This document shows positions 8,851 through 17,736 of a stretch of 64,000 bases of DNA, piece by piece. The stretch is taken from NCBI GenBank assembly GCA_020250125.1, contig JADCEL010000028.1, forward strand, positions 1 through 64,000, in the 5' to 3' direction. Source of the stretch: Rhodobacter sp. (GTDB lineage Bacteria > Pseudomonadota > Alphaproteobacteria > Rhodobacterales > Rhodobacteraceae). Positions within the stretch are counted from its first letter, which is position 1. Every line of letters begins with the position of its first letter. The position numbers and the translations under genes are program-made. The notes under the pieces are model-generated. The model was not told the DNA's origin. It saw only the letters and a list, made by a program, of their open reading frames with translations, and did not search any database.

Positions 8851-11730
8851 TCAACCCTTGGGCATTGCCAGCTTGTGCGTGGTGCCGTTCTTGACGTAAT
8901 GCAGTTCACGCTCGGAAATCGCCGCCACGCGGCCGCCGTCAACGCGATCACCGACCGCGACCGTGACGAAGCGGCCATTGGCCTGGCGGACCATGGCATA
9001 GCGGTTGGAAGAACTGCCATAGACACCGATCAGGTTGATCTTCGACAGGTTGATCGAATTCCTGTAGGTCGCCTGTTTGGCGACAGACGCGCGCGTCGGG
9101 GCCGACGGTGCGGCTGAGGCGATTTCGGGTTCGTCAATCTCTGCCGCTTCGGGGTCATCTTCGGCGGGCCTGGCGGCCAGCACGGGCTGCGGCTCGGGCG
9201 CGGGCACGGCAGGCGCAAGCGTTCCCGTGTCGGGCACAAGTGAGGCATCGGCGGCAGCCACGGAAACGGCCGCTTCCCCGGCGGCGCTGGCCTGCGCCGG
9301 ACGCGCGGCCGGCTTGCGGGAAACGGCGATGGCCAGCGGACTGGCGGCATCTTCCCCGGCCATCCCCACAAGCGATGCCCCGGCCGCCTGAGCGGCGGCG
9401 CTTTCGGCCTGCGGCACAGCCTCTGCGGCAAGAAGCCCGGGCGGGCGGGCGCGCGGTTTGGGGCTGGTCAGCCGCCCTGCCGGGGCATCCGCCAGATCTG
9501 CCGCCCCGTCCGGCGCTGCGGTTTCAGGCGGCACCAGACCTTCCGGGCGCAGGAGGGGCCGCGCATCTTCCAGGGCGGGGTCGGCATAAACGACCGGCAC
9601 CGCGCCCGCAGCGCCAGCGGGCCTTGGCAATGGCGCCACGGCCCCGGCATCGGTCACGGGCTGCACCGTCGCGCCGGGGCGCGGCGGCGGAACGCGCGGC
9701 GGCGGACCAGCCATGATCAAGACACCCCCCGGCGTCACAATGCCCCGGTCCGGCGGCATGATCGGGCTGTCCGCATCAACCTGATCCCGCGTTGCGAACG
9801 GCGGCGGCGCGGGTTGCGTCGGGGGGATGGGGTCGGTTGCGGTCTCTGGCGCGGCAAGGGCCACGGCATCGCCTGTCGGGATGACCGGGTCGATCCTTGC
9901 CAGCAGCATCTCGTCCTGCGGTTCCGCGCCGGGGTTGCGGATGTAGGCGGCTGTCGTGGCCGGTTGCACCACGGTTGCCGCCGCAACCCCCGGTGCCGCA
10001 GCGGCATCCGCTGCGGCGACGGTGAAGTCGGGCAACGCTGCGGCAACCGGTCCGGGGTCAGACTTTGCAGCCGGGACAACGGCGATCTCTGCCGGGTCCC
10101 GCACACCTGCCAGAACGTCGCCGGCCGCAGCGGAAAGCTCCGCCAGGGCAGGCCCCGCAGGCGCAGCCCCCGGCAATGTCGGTGCCTCAACCGCTGCAAC
10201 CGCAACGGCAGGCTCATCTTCGCCAGCGTCAAAGGCAATGAGGTAAGACGACCACGCCGCAACAGCGACAAGCAGCAAAAGCAGCATCACCGTCAGGATC
10301 AGGCCAAGAAACCGGGGCCTGCCGCGACTCACGGCCCGATTGCCGAACTGCGCCAATGACGGATTTGCCGCTGTCCGGGCGCGCGACCTGTCCGGGCCCG
10401 GGTCAGACTCCTGCTTTGTTACGACCGCCAGTTTGCGTTCGCGCGGCGGCGCAGTCCCGGCTGCGGTGATCATCGCGCCTGTCCGCGCCGGACCATCGCG
10501 CGCTTCGACCGGCCGGTCCCTGCCCGCCGCAACCGACCTGGCGCTGTAGGTGCCGCCCGCCGAAACGGATACCAGCCGCGCCGGTCCGGCGCTGCTGACA
10601 CGGGCTGCGTCCGGTGCCTTTTGCGCGGGGGGTCTGGCACCGGGGCGCGGCAGCGGGACCGCTTTCCTGCCAGGCCGGGGATCGGTGGCCATGCGCACGG
10701 CATCGGTCTTTGCCGCAGGTAGTGCCGGGGTGATCTGCGGGGCGCGTTCCACCGGCGGGCTGCTTTCGGCCTCATCCGGGATTCTGTCAGCCGTAACCTC
10801 GGCAGCGATGGTCTGCACCGGGGCGGTGCCGGGGGCAGAGACTTGGACAACCCCTGACTCCAACGTCCCGGCATCCATCCGGGGGGCGTGACCTGCTGCC
10901 GGTGCAGATTCTGCCTGTGCCCCGGTTTCGGGCGGTTCTGCCGGCGCAGGTGCCTCTGCGGCGGCATCCTGCGGCGTCATCGCCTTTGCCGGTTCATCCG
11001 CAGCATCGGGCGGTTCTGACAGCGCAAGCCCCTCTAAGGCGGCATCCGGCGGCGGCATCGTCTTGGCCGGTTCCTCTGCAGCGATCCCGTCGGCAGGCAG
11101 CGGTCCCGGATCATCCACCGGGGCGACCGAAACGTCAGCCTGCCGGGCAGATGCTGTTTCGGCAGGCACTTGCGCGCGCGGCAGATGCCCGGCGATCTGG
11201 ACCGGATCCTGGTCGCGGTCCACCTTCTCGCCTGGGGCAAGCAGGCTTTCGGACAGCACTGTCGGTCCGAACCACGGTTCGGCCCCGAATTGCCCTGCCC
11301 CCGGAATCGCCACGAAGGACAGCGGGTTCAGCCGGTGTGCCGTGGCAAAAGCTTCCGCCTCGGCCAGGGTTTCGCGGGCCACCACGGCCACCTGCAGACC
11401 GGGGCCCGTGCCCCACCAGTCGAACACCAGCTCGTCCACCCCATAGGGTGTCTTGCCCTCGAGCTCGCGGCGGACCTGGGCGTGGCGGCTTGCGGCGTCC
11501 GGCCCCGCTGCGGGCAGGGTCATGTAGCGGATCTGGGAATTCGGAATCACCAGTTTCGTGGTCATGCCGCGTGGTTCAAGCCCCAGGGCCGAGGCGCGCA
11601 GAAAGGCCAGCCCCGCCTCCATCCCGGGGTCGTCAAACGCAACACGCCCCACTTCCATCCAGCCCCGCACAGTGCGATGCAGAAGCGTGACGGCGTCATC
11701 GGTGAAATTCAGGGCGAAATTCGGCTTCAT
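8851..11730 (-). CDS. Large single-pass membrane protein with secretion-like ends
   Basis: A 959-residue protein of three parts. Residues 1–160 look like a compact cytoplasmic domain (NFTDDAVTLLHR, VIPNSQIRYMTLP, YGVDELVFDWW, VAVVARETLAEAEAFA) reminiscent of the actin-like GspL/PilM fold. Residues ~160–470 are Pro/Ala/Glu-rich and probably disordered. One membrane helix sits at about 475–498 (LILTVMLLLLLVAVAAW). A second disordered stretch follows. The last ~65 residues (INLIGVYGSSSNRYAMVRQ, VGDRVDGGRVAAI) resemble the inner-membrane-anchored GspC/PilP periplasmic domain. It may combine two secretion or pilus assembly roles in one chain; no secretion genes are nearby. Function is unknown; similarities are by eye. 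Confidence 0.6.
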   Translation of the reverse strand: MKPNFALNFTDDAVTLLHRTVRGWMEVGRVAFDDPGMEAGLAFLRASALGLEPRGMTTKLVIPNSQIRYMTLPAAGPDAASRHAQVRRELEGKTPYGVDELVFDWWGTGPGLQVAVVARETLAEAEAFATAHRLNPLSFVAIPGAGQFGAEPWFGPTVLSESLLAPGEKVDRDQDPVQIAGHLPRAQVPAETASARQADVSVAPVDDPGPLPADGIAAEEPAKTMPPPDAALEGLALSEPPDAADEPAKAMTPQDAAAEAPAPAEPPETGAQAESAPAAGHAPRMDAGTLESGVVQVSAPGTAPVQTIAAEVTADRIPDEAESSPPVERAPQITPALPAAKTDAVRMATDPRPGRKAVPLPRPGARPPAQKAPDAARVSSAGPARLVSVSAGGTYSARSVAAGRDRPVEARDGPARTGAMITAAGTAPPRERKLAVVTKQESDPGPDRSRARTAANPSLAQFGNRAVSRGRPRFLGLILTVMLLLLLVAVAAWSSYLIAFDAGEDEPAVAVAAVEAPTLPGAAPAGPALAELSAAAGDVLAGVRDPAEIAVVPAAKSDPGPVAAALPDFTVAAADAAAAPGVAAATVVQPATTAAYIRNPGAEPQDEMLLARIDPVIPTGDAVALAAPETATDPIPPTQPAPPPFATRDQVDADSPIMPPDRGIVTPGGVLIMAGPPPRVPPPRPGATVQPVTDAGAVAPLPRPAGAAGAVPVVYADPALEDARPLLRPEGLVPPETAAPDGAADLADAPAGRLTSPKPRARPPGLLAAEAVPQAESAAAQAAGASLVGMAGEDAASPLAIAVSRKPAARPAQASAAGEAAVSVAAADASLVPDTGTLAPAVPAPEPQPVLAARPAEDDPEAAEIDEPEIASAAPSAPTRASVAKQATYRNSINLSKINLIGVYGSSSNRYAMVRQANGRFVTVAVGDRVDGGRVAAISERELHYVKNGTTHKLAMPKG

Positions 11731-11892
11731 CGCGTCAGTCTAACACGAAGTTCCTTCGGTCGGCGAGTCTGCCTCTTGCAGCGGGTCCCGGTTGAAGCAG
11801 CTTCTTGCCAAGGGAAACACAGGCACCGGACGGCTGGTGTCCCGGCGCGGCAACAGGTAAAGAATACAGCAGTCTAACAAGGAGGTTTTGCG

Positions 11893-12579
11893 ATGCGTTC
11901 CCTGTTCACCGCCCTGCTTCTGGGGTCTGTCCTTTGCTCGGCCGCTGTGGCGTCGGAAACGGCCCGCATTACCGTCACCGGCGAAGGCACGGTCGAGGCA
12001 AAGCCCGACATGGCCACGATCAACCTTGGTGTCACCACCGAAGGCACCACGGCGGCCGAGGCGATGGCCGCGAATTCGGTGCAGCTCGGGGCCGTTCTGG
12101 AGCAGCTGCGCGCCACCGGTATCGAGGAGCGCGATCTTCAGACCTCCGGCCTGTCGCTGAGCCCGAACTGGCAACAACCCCAGGGAGAGGTCACACCGCG
12201 CATCGTGGGCTATCTGGCGATGAACCAGCTCACGGTGCGGGTCCGCGATCTTGAGGCCCTGGGCGGCGTGCTTGACCGCACCATTCAGGACGGGGCCAAT
12301 ACCTTCAACGGCCTCACCTTCGGTCTGGCAGACCCGGTGCCTGCGCTGAATGAGGCGCGCAAGCTGGCCGTTGCCGATGCCATGGCCCGGGCAAAGCTGC
12401 TGACAGAAGCGGCCGGGCTGGCGCTGGGACCGGTGGTGTCGATCACCGAGGGCGGTGCGGGCATCCCGATGCCGATGTTCCGCGCGGCGGACGCCGAGTT
12501 CTCCCGCGCGGTTCCGGTCGCTGCCGGCGAAATCTCCACCTCGGCCAGCGTCACAATGGTCTTTGAACTGACTGAATAA
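11893..12579 (+). CDS. Periplasmic SIMPL-domain protein (DUF541)
   Basis: A 228-residue exported protein. The signal peptide is MRSLFTALLLGSVLCSAAVA with cleavage before SE. The SIMPL/DUF541 domain fills the rest: ITVTGEGTVEAKPDMATINLGV at its start, GYLAMNQLTVRVRDLEALGGVLD, then the C-terminal STSASVTMVFEL strand. The family is widespread in the envelope and linked to oxidative or membrane stress, but its biochemistry is not settled. An excellent AAGGAGG site lies 7 bp before the ATG. It is monocistronic and ends in a strong hairpin shared with metY. Confidence 0.9.
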   Translation: MRSLFTALLLGSVLCSAAVASETARITVTGEGTVEAKPDMATINLGVTTEGTTAAEAMAANSVQLGAVLEQLRATGIEERDLQTSGLSLSPNWQQPQGEVTPRIVGYLAMNQLTVRVRDLEALGGVLDRTIQDGANTFNGLTFGLADPVPALNEARKLAVADAMARAKLLTEAAGLALGPVVSITEGGAGIPMPMFRAADAEFSRAVPVAAGEISTSASVTMVFELTE

Positions 12580-12585
12580 TCCGCT

Positions 12586-12612
12586 GCCCGCCCCGGCAGC
12601 ACCGGGGCGGGC
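12586..12612. terminator. Hairpin between convergent genes
   Basis: A perfect 11-bp stem (GCCCGCCCCGG with CCGGGGCGGGC) and a 5-nt loop lie between the convergent SIMPL and metY genes. There is no T-run on either side, so termination strength is uncertain. Confidence 0.6.
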
Positions 12613-12618
12613 GCTGTG

Positions 12619-13905
12619 TCAGGCGGTGGCTTTGGCCAGTGCCTGATCAAGGTCCGCGATCAGGTCATCCGCATCCTCGATCCCGATGGAAAGGCGCACC
12701 ACATTGGGCGCGGCCCCGGCCGCCATCTGCTGTTCGGGTGACAACTGGCGGTGGGTGGTGGAGGCGGAATGGATCACCAGGCTGCGCGTGTCGCCCAGGT
12801 TGGCGACATGGCTGAACAGCTCCAGCCCGTCGACCAGCCTCACGCAGGCGTCATAGCCGCCCTTCACCGCAAAGGTGAACAGCGCACCGGCACCCCTGGG
12901 GCAGATCTTCGCCACGCGGGAATGGTAGGGGGATGACGGCAGCCCGGCATAGGTGACGTAATCGACGCGCGGGTCCTGTTCCAGCCAGGCGGCAATCTTG
13001 CCCGCATTGGCCACGTGCCGCTGCATCCGCAGCGACAGCGTCTCGATCCCCATCAGCGTGTAATGGGCCCCCTGGGGGTTCATCGTCATCCCCAGATCGC
13101 GCAGCCCGACCGCAATGGAATGGAAGGTAAAGGCCATGCCGCCCAGGGCCGCATGGAAATTCAGCCCGTGATAGGCCGGCTCCGGTGCGGCAAGGCTGGG
13201 GAACTTGCCCGAGGCCGACCAGTCGAACTTGCCCGAATCCACCACGACGCCGCCGGTTACCGTGCCGTTGCCGGTCAGGTATTTCGTCGCCGAATGCACC
13301 ACCAGCGTTGCGCCATGCTCGATGGGGCGGCACAGATAGGGCGTGGCCGTGGTATTGTCGACGATCAGCGGCAGGCCCACCCGGTCGGCCAGTGCCGAAA
13401 CGGCATCCAGATCGGTGATGTAGCCGCCGGGGTTGGCGATGGATTCGCAGAAGATCGCGCGGGAATTCGCATCCACCGCCGCCTCGACCGCCGCCAGATC
13501 GTCGAAATCCACGAATTTCGCCGACCAGCCGAATTTGCGGATCGTGTTGCCGAACTGCTGGATCGTGCCGCCGTAAAGCCTGGTGGCCGCCACCACGTTG
13601 CAGCCCGGCTGCATCAGCGGGAACAGCGCCATGATCTGCGCCGCATGGCCGGAAGAACAGCACACCGCCCCCACGCCGCCTTCCAGTGCCGCCACCCGTT
13701 CGGCCAGGGCCGACACGGTCGGGTTGGTCAGGCGCGAATAGATATATCCAACCTCCTGCAGGTTGAACAGTTTGGCGGCATGGTCCGCATCGCGGAACAC
13801 ATAGGCCGTGGTCTGATAGATCGGCACCTGCCGCGCGCCGGTCGCCGGATCGGGCTTTGCCCCGGCATGAATTTGCAGCGTGTCGAAAGCCAAGGTTCTG
13901 GTCAT
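12619..13905 (-). CDS. metY: O-acetylhomoserine (thiol)-lyase
   Basis: A 428-residue PLP enzyme of the Cys/Met metabolism family. It makes homocysteine from O-acetylhomoserine and sulfide. Diagnostic features are IHAGAKPDPATGARQVPIY, the TRLYGGT and IVDNTTATPYL segments, and HSATKYLTGNGTVTGG carrying the PLP lysine. The length (about 430) fits MetY rather than the ~390-residue MetB/MetC. A GGGAGACCC ribosome site precedes the ATG. The 140 bp upstream contain no SAM riboswitch that I can recognise. Confidence 0.92.
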   Translation of the reverse strand: MTRTLAFDTLQIHAGAKPDPATGARQVPIYQTTAYVFRDADHAAKLFNLQEVGYIYSRLTNPTVSALAERVAALEGGVGAVCCSSGHAAQIMALFPLMQPGCNVVAATRLYGGTIQQFGNTIRKFGWSAKFVDFDDLAAVEAAVDANSRAIFCESIANPGGYITDLDAVSALADRVGLPLIVDNTTATPYLCRPIEHGATLVVHSATKYLTGNGTVTGGVVVDSGKFDWSASGKFPSLAAPEPAYHGLNFHAALGGMAFTFHSIAVGLRDLGMTMNPQGAHYTLMGIETLSLRMQRHVANAGKIAAWLEQDPRVDYVTYAGLPSSPYHSRVAKICPRGAGALFTFAVKGGYDACVRLVDGLELFSHVANLGDTRSLVIHSASTTHRQLSPEQQMAAGAAPNVVRLSIGIEDADDLIADLDQALAKATA

Positions 13906-14044
13906 GGTCGGGTCTCCCTTATGGTCGGGCGAAGACTAGGGCGCGTTCTTCGGCCAGACAAGCGGGCGAAGAGAGAACAAAACAGGCGTTGTCAGGGCTG
14001 CCGTGGAATGCCCTTCCTTTCCCCGGTCGCAAGCCCTGCCGCCT

Positions 14045-14497
14045 TCATGCCCGCGCATCCTTGGAAGACCCCATCACCACCATGGTGGAAATCGTGCCCA
14101 CCCCCGGCACCATTCCCAGAACATCGGTGTGGAAATGCTTGTAGGCGGCCAGATCGGCCGTCTCCACACGCAGCAGATACTCGATGGCCCCGGTGACATT
14201 GTGGCATTCGCGCACCTCTGGCGCATGGGCCATGGCGCGTTCGAACAGCTCCTGCGCCGTCTTGGTATGCTGCGACAGCCCGACGGTGACATAGGCCAGA
14301 AATCCCGTGCCCATCTTCGCCGGGTCCAGCACCGCGCGGTATCCGGTGATCACGCCCGCACGCTCCAGCTCCTGCACCCGGCGCAGACAGGCCGAGGGCG
14401 AAAGCCCGATCCGGTCCGCCAGAACAAGGTTGCTGATCCGGCCGTCCCGTGACAGCTCTTGCAATATCCGGTGGTTGGTGGCGTCTATCTTCGTCAT
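14045..14497 (-). CDS. Lrp/AsnC-family transcriptional regulator
   Basis: A 150-residue regulator. The N-terminal winged helix-turn-helix is clear (DATNHRILQELSRDGRISN, LADRIGLSPSACLRRVQELE, residues 5–47), followed by the RAM effector-binding domain (AYVTVGL, VRECHNVTGAIEYLLRVET). The Met at 14497 gives the standard start; the frame extends upstream only as an artefact. It is divergent from the lysE-family gene, with 72 bp between the two starts. That arrangement usually means the regulator controls the exporter in response to an amino acid. Confidence 0.93.
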   Translation of the reverse strand: MTKIDATNHRILQELSRDGRISNLVLADRIGLSPSACLRRVQELERAGVITGYRAVLDPAKMGTGFLAYVTVGLSQHTKTAQELFERAMAHAPEVRECHNVTGAIEYLLRVETADLAAYKHFHTDVLGMVPGVGTISTMVVMGSSKDARA

Positions 14498-14569
14498 TTG
14501 TTGCAATTTTACTGAATTCAGGCCGCATTTCGCAATATATTTCCGCAGGAAAGCAGCAATTATTGCGCC

Positions 14570-15163
14570 ATGATGCTGGAAACCCTGCCTGCGCTTGTGC
14601 TTTTTGCCCTTGTTACCTCGGTGACACCCGGCCCCAACAACCTGATGCTGATGGCATCGGGGGCCAACTTCGGCTTTCGCCGCACGGTGCCCCATATGCT
14701 GGGCGTCAGCCTGGGCTTCGTGCTGATGGCCTTTGTGGTGGGCGCGGGTCTGGCCGGTCTGTTCCAGACCTATCCCCTGACCCGGACGGCGCTGGAGGTG
14801 GTCAGCGTCGTCTACATGCTGTGGCTTGCCTGGAAGATCGCCCATGCCGCAGCGCCCAAAGACCGTCAGGCCGGGGGCACCCCGATGACCTTCCTGCAGG
14901 CGGCAGCCTTCCAATGGGTCAACCCGAAGGCCTGGGCCATGGCGCTGAGCGCCGTCACCCTCTACGCGCCCGACCGCAGCCTGTGGACCGTGGCCCTTGT
15001 GGCGGCGATCTTCGGCGCAGTCAACCTGCCCTCGGTCAGCCTTTGGACGCTGATCGGACAGCAACTGCGCCGCGTGCTGACCAATGCGCGCCGCCTGACC
15101 ATCTTCAACTGGACGATGGCCGGGCTGCTGGTGCTGTCGCTTGCCCCGGTGCTGTGGCACTGA
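14570..15163 (+). CDS. LysE-family amino-acid exporter
   Basis: A 197-residue inner-membrane protein of the LysE/RhtB family. The family hallmark TPGPNNLMLMASGANFGFRRT lies at about 20–40, followed by five to six hydrophobic segments and FQWVNPKAWAMALSAV near 112–127. It exports an amino acid or derivative. The likely controller is the divergent Lrp/AsnC gene. The short intergenic space (14498–14569) is relatively AT-rich and should hold both promoters. Confidence 0.92.
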   Translation: MMLETLPALVLFALVTSVTPGPNNLMLMASGANFGFRRTVPHMLGVSLGFVLMAFVVGAGLAGLFQTYPLTRTALEVVSVVYMLWLAWKIAHAAAPKDRQAGGTPMTFLQAAAFQWVNPKAWAMALSAVTLYAPDRSLWTVALVAAIFGAVNLPSVSLWTLIGQQLRRVLTNARRLTIFNWTMAGLLVLSLAPVLWH

Positions 15164-15179
15164 CGGGGTGCTGCGCCCT

Positions 15180-15974
15180 TCAGGCGCGGGGCGTGAAGCG
15201 CAGCGACAGGCAGGACATGCCACCATCCAGTTTGGCGCATTCGCTGTTGCCGATCTGGCGCAGGTCATATCCGGCCGCCGCCAGCCGGTCGGCGGTGCGC
15301 GGAAAGCCGGCGGGCATCAGCACCAGATCATTGAAGCGGATGGTGTTCGCCGCCGCCTCCTCTCCGGTGGCAACCGGGATCACCCGGTAGCCGTCAAAGC
15401 AGCCCGAGGCGGCAAGCCTTTCGGTCGCAAGCACCGTTTCGGCATCCAGAAGCGAACAGTCGGTCTTGAAATGCAGCACACCCGGCGGCGTGATCACCTC
15501 GCGCACTCTGTGCCCCCAGGGCGCAACCAGACGGGTCAGTTCCGCAATGCCTGCCGCATTGGTCCGGGCCGAGCGTCCGACAAGAATCTCACGTTCGGTC
15601 ACAAGGATATCGCCGCCCTCGATAAAGCCCGGCCCGCTGATCTGCACCACTTCGGCATAAAGCGCCGCCAGATGCGGGGCCATCTGGGCCGCCTCGCCCA
15701 GACGCGACGGCGCGCCGGGGCGCATCATCACCGCCCCTTCGGGCAGGCAAAGCGCCGTATCTTCGACAAAGACACTGTCGGGAAAGGCCTCGATCGGGTC
15801 CAGTTCCACCACGGTTGCCCCCGTTGCGCGCAAGGTGGCCACGTAATCGGCATGATCGACCAGCATCTGCGCCAGATCGGGGGGGCCTGTGTCCACCGCG
15901 CGCAATCCGGCGGTGATGCTGTGCCCCGGACGGCGCGTGATCGCATGGGTAAAGCGGAAGGAACGGTCGGTCAT
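15180..15974 (-). CDS. Dimethylarginine dimethylaminohydrolase-like amidinotransferase
   Basis: A 264-residue enzyme of the guanidino-modifying superfamily, closest to DDAH, which hydrolyses methylarginines to citrulline. Visible features are FTHAITRRPGHSI at the start, FPDSVFVEDTALCLPEGAV around the substrate-binding acids, GFIEGGDILVTE, the catalytic His in VLHFKTDCSLLD, and the C-terminal GGMSCLSLRF carrying the nucleophilic Cys. The start was set at MTDRSFRF; the frame stays open far upstream without support. It is convergent with the LysE gene and lies about 150 bp after tRNA-Tyr. Confidence 0.85.
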   Translation of the reverse strand: MTDRSFRFTHAITRRPGHSITAGLRAVDTGPPDLAQMLVDHADYVATLRATGATVVELDPIEAFPDSVFVEDTALCLPEGAVMMRPGAPSRLGEAAQMAPHLAALYAEVVQISGPGFIEGGDILVTEREILVGRSARTNAAGIAELTRLVAPWGHRVREVITPPGVLHFKTDCSLLDAETVLATERLAASGCFDGYRVIPVATGEEAAANTIRFNDLVLMPAGFPRTADRLAAAGYDLRQIGNSECAKLDGGMSCLSLRFTPRA

Positions 15975-16123
15975 CGCAGTCTCCGGACAGGGCTTCGCGC
16001 TGACAGCGCGGGGTTCAGCCGCGTCTGGGGCGGGCGCAAACCGCGCCACGTCTCTTCCGCGGTCAGCGGTGGCATCCCTGTCTTGCCTGTCCGTCGCACG
16101 CGCCGCTGCCCCGGGCGGCGTGC

Positions 16124-16207
16124 TGGTGGGCGACCCTGGAATCGAACCAGGCATGGGTCTCCCCGGCGGAGTTACAGTCCGCTGCCGCACCTTGCAGCTC
16201 GTCGCCC
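16124..16207 (-). tRNA. tRNA-Tyr (GTA), class II with encoded CCA
   Basis: On the minus strand the acceptor GGGCGAC pairs perfectly with GTCGCCC, followed by discriminator A and an encoded CCA. The D stem is GCTG/CGGC. The anticodon arm is GCGGA–CTGTAAC–TCCGC with anticodon GTA. The variable arm is long (GGG/CCC stem), as expected for bacterial tRNA-Tyr. The T arm is CCTGG–TTCGATT–CCAGG. All positions are read directly from the sequence. Confidence 0.97.
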
Positions 16208-16337
16208 GATGTGGGGGTGGATAGCGAAGGGTCCATGGGGCGTCAAGCGCGAAAGTCGCCGTCCCGGACCGCCGGTCTTTCCGCTTGCGAAGGCCAGGTG
16301 CGCAGCCCATTCTGCGCGCCGCAACAGGGAACGCGCC

Positions 16338-17144
16338 ATGCAGAAACCGGCCTGGGTCATCGAAAAGGAACGCAGCCGCAGCCGCCAGGCGCGCGAAACC
16401 GTCTGGCTGTTCGGCCTGCATGCGGTGCGTGATGCGCTGCTCAATCCGGCGCGCGACCGCCTGCGTCTGGTGCTGACCAGGAATGCGGCCGACAAGCTGG
16501 GCGATGCCATAGCGGCCAGCGGCATGATCCCGGAAATCGTTGATCCGCGCCGCTTCGCTGTGCCCATCGACGACGGCTCGGTGCATCAGGGGGCCGCGCT
16601 GGAAGCGCGCCCGCTGCACTGGGGCGATCTGGAAAAGGTCTGCATCGGCGGCACCGGCGCGCCTTTGGTCGTGCTGCTGGACCGCGTGACGGACCCCCAC
16701 AACGTCGGGGCCGTGCTGCGCTCGGCCGAGGTGTTCGGCGCGCGCGCGGTCATCGCCCCGCACCGCCATTCCGCGCCCGAGACCGGGGCGCTGGCCAAGA
16801 CCGCCAGCGGCGCGCTGGAACGCCAGCCCTATCTGCGGGTGCAGAACCTGGCCGATGCCATGGGGGCGCTGAAATCGATGGGCTACATCCTGCTGGGCCT
16901 TGACAGCGATGCCCCCGTGACCCTGGCCGATGCCATGGCAAAGGCGGGCACCCGGCCCCTGGGCATCGTTCTGGGTGCCGAAGGCCCCGGCCTGCGCGAC
17001 CGCACGCGCGACAGCTGTGACCGGCTGGTGCGCATTCCCTTCGCCGGCAGCTTCGGGTCGCTCAATGTCTCGAATGCGGCGGCGATTGCGCTTTACGCGG
17101 CAACGCAGCGCCCGGCGGATCACGACTTTGCGACTCTTCTTTAA
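16338..17144 (+). CDS. rlmB: 23S rRNA 2'-O-ribose methyltransferase (TrmH/RlmB family)
   Basis: A 268-residue SPOUT methyltransferase. An N-terminal substrate-binding domain (WLFGLHAVRDALLNPARDRL) precedes the knotted catalytic domain with all three TrmH motifs: DPHNVGAVLRSAEVFGA, GIVLGAEGPGL and SLNVSNAAAIALY. RlmB methylates G2251 of 23S rRNA; the sequence fits that group, though other TrmH paralogues exist. The Met at 16338 was chosen for the AGGGA site just upstream. It is followed by a strong terminator. Confidence 0.88.
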   Translation: MQKPAWVIEKERSRSRQARETVWLFGLHAVRDALLNPARDRLRLVLTRNAADKLGDAIAASGMIPEIVDPRRFAVPIDDGSVHQGAALEARPLHWGDLEKVCIGGTGAPLVVLLDRVTDPHNVGAVLRSAEVFGARAVIAPHRHSAPETGALAKTASGALERQPYLRVQNLADAMGALKSMGYILLGLDSDAPVTLADAMAKAGTRPLGIVLGAEGPGLRDRTRDSCDRLVRIPFAGSFGSLNVSNAAAIALYAATQRPADHDFATLL

Positions 17145-17229
17145 TACAGCAGACCGCTTCTTATCTTCTTTGGTGGAAATGGCGCGCCGGAACACGCCGT
17201 TTCGCCTGTACTGTCCCTCGTTCCGCACT

Positions 17230-17259
17230 GCGCCCGGCCCTTTGTCCGGGCGCTTTTTT
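17230..17259 (+). terminator. Strong terminator just before the CoA-binding gene
   Basis: A perfect 8-bp stem (GCGCCCGG with CCGGGCGC) and an 8-nt loop are followed by six T. It probably ends rlmB. The next start codon lies only 14 bp past the T-run, so no separate promoter fits between them: the downstream gene must be read through it or started upstream of it. Confidence 0.88.
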
Positions 17260-17273
17260 GTGGGGCCGCCGCC

Positions 17274-17696
17274 ATGACACAGCCCGATGACGCCGACCTT
17301 GCCCATATTCTGCGGACAACGCGGACCATTGCCCTTGTCGGCTGGTCGCCCAACGCGGATCGTGCCAGCCACAGCGTTGCCCGCTTTCTGGCCGCGCGCG
17401 GCTACCGCGTCATTCCGGTCAATCCCGGCCAGGCCGGGCAGGCGGCGCTGGGCGGGACGGTCCGCGCCAGCCTGGCCGACATTTCCGAACCCGTGGACAT
17501 GATCGATATCTTCCGGCGCAGCGACGCGGTTCTTCCCGTGGTGCAAGAGGCGCTGGCAACCCTGCCGGGGCTGAAGACGGTCTGGATGCAGCTGGGTGTC
17601 GAAAACGCCGAAGCCGCCGCCCTTGCCGAAGCGCGCGGCCTGAAGGTTGTCCAGAACCGCTGCCCTGCCATCGAAATCCCGCGCCTGGGACTGTAG
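17274..17696 (+). CDS. CoA-binding (YccU-like) protein
   Basis: A 140-residue Rossmann-fold protein of the CoA_binding_2 family. Visible motifs are TIALVGWSPNADRASHSVARFL (nucleotide loop), GYRVIPVNPG, and VDMIDIFRRSDAVLPVVQEAL. It ends with VWMQLGVENAEAAALAE and VVQNRCPAIE. Members bind CoA, but their role is not established. The ATG sits 14 bp after a terminator T-run, which suggests attenuation or partial read-through from rlmB. Confidence 0.9.
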   Translation: MTQPDDADLAHILRTTRTIALVGWSPNADRASHSVARFLAARGYRVIPVNPGQAGQAALGGTVRASLADISEPVDMIDIFRRSDAVLPVVQEALATLPGLKTVWMQLGVENAEAAALAEARGLKVVQNRCPAIEIPRLGL

Positions 17697-17736
17697 CCCC
17701 GAATTTTCTGCGAAAATTCGACCTGTTCCGGGCTAC
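17694..17736. terminator. Bidirectional hairpin between convergent genes
   Basis: An inner perfect stem CGAATTTTC/GAAAATTCG (17700–17720) is nested in an outer stem GTAGCCC/GGGCTAC (17692–17736). It separates the CoA-binding gene from convergent hisE. Its AT-rich inner stem stands out in this GC-rich sequence. Confidence 0.55.

Noticed and set aside
13906-14044. Possible SAM riboswitch before metY
   Set aside because: None of the SAM-II or SAM/SAH core motifs that I know can be laid onto this 139-bp leader.
15975-17546. N-terminal extension of the DDAH-like frame
   Set aside because: It would run through tRNA-Tyr and antisense to rlmB; the true start is the Met at 15974.
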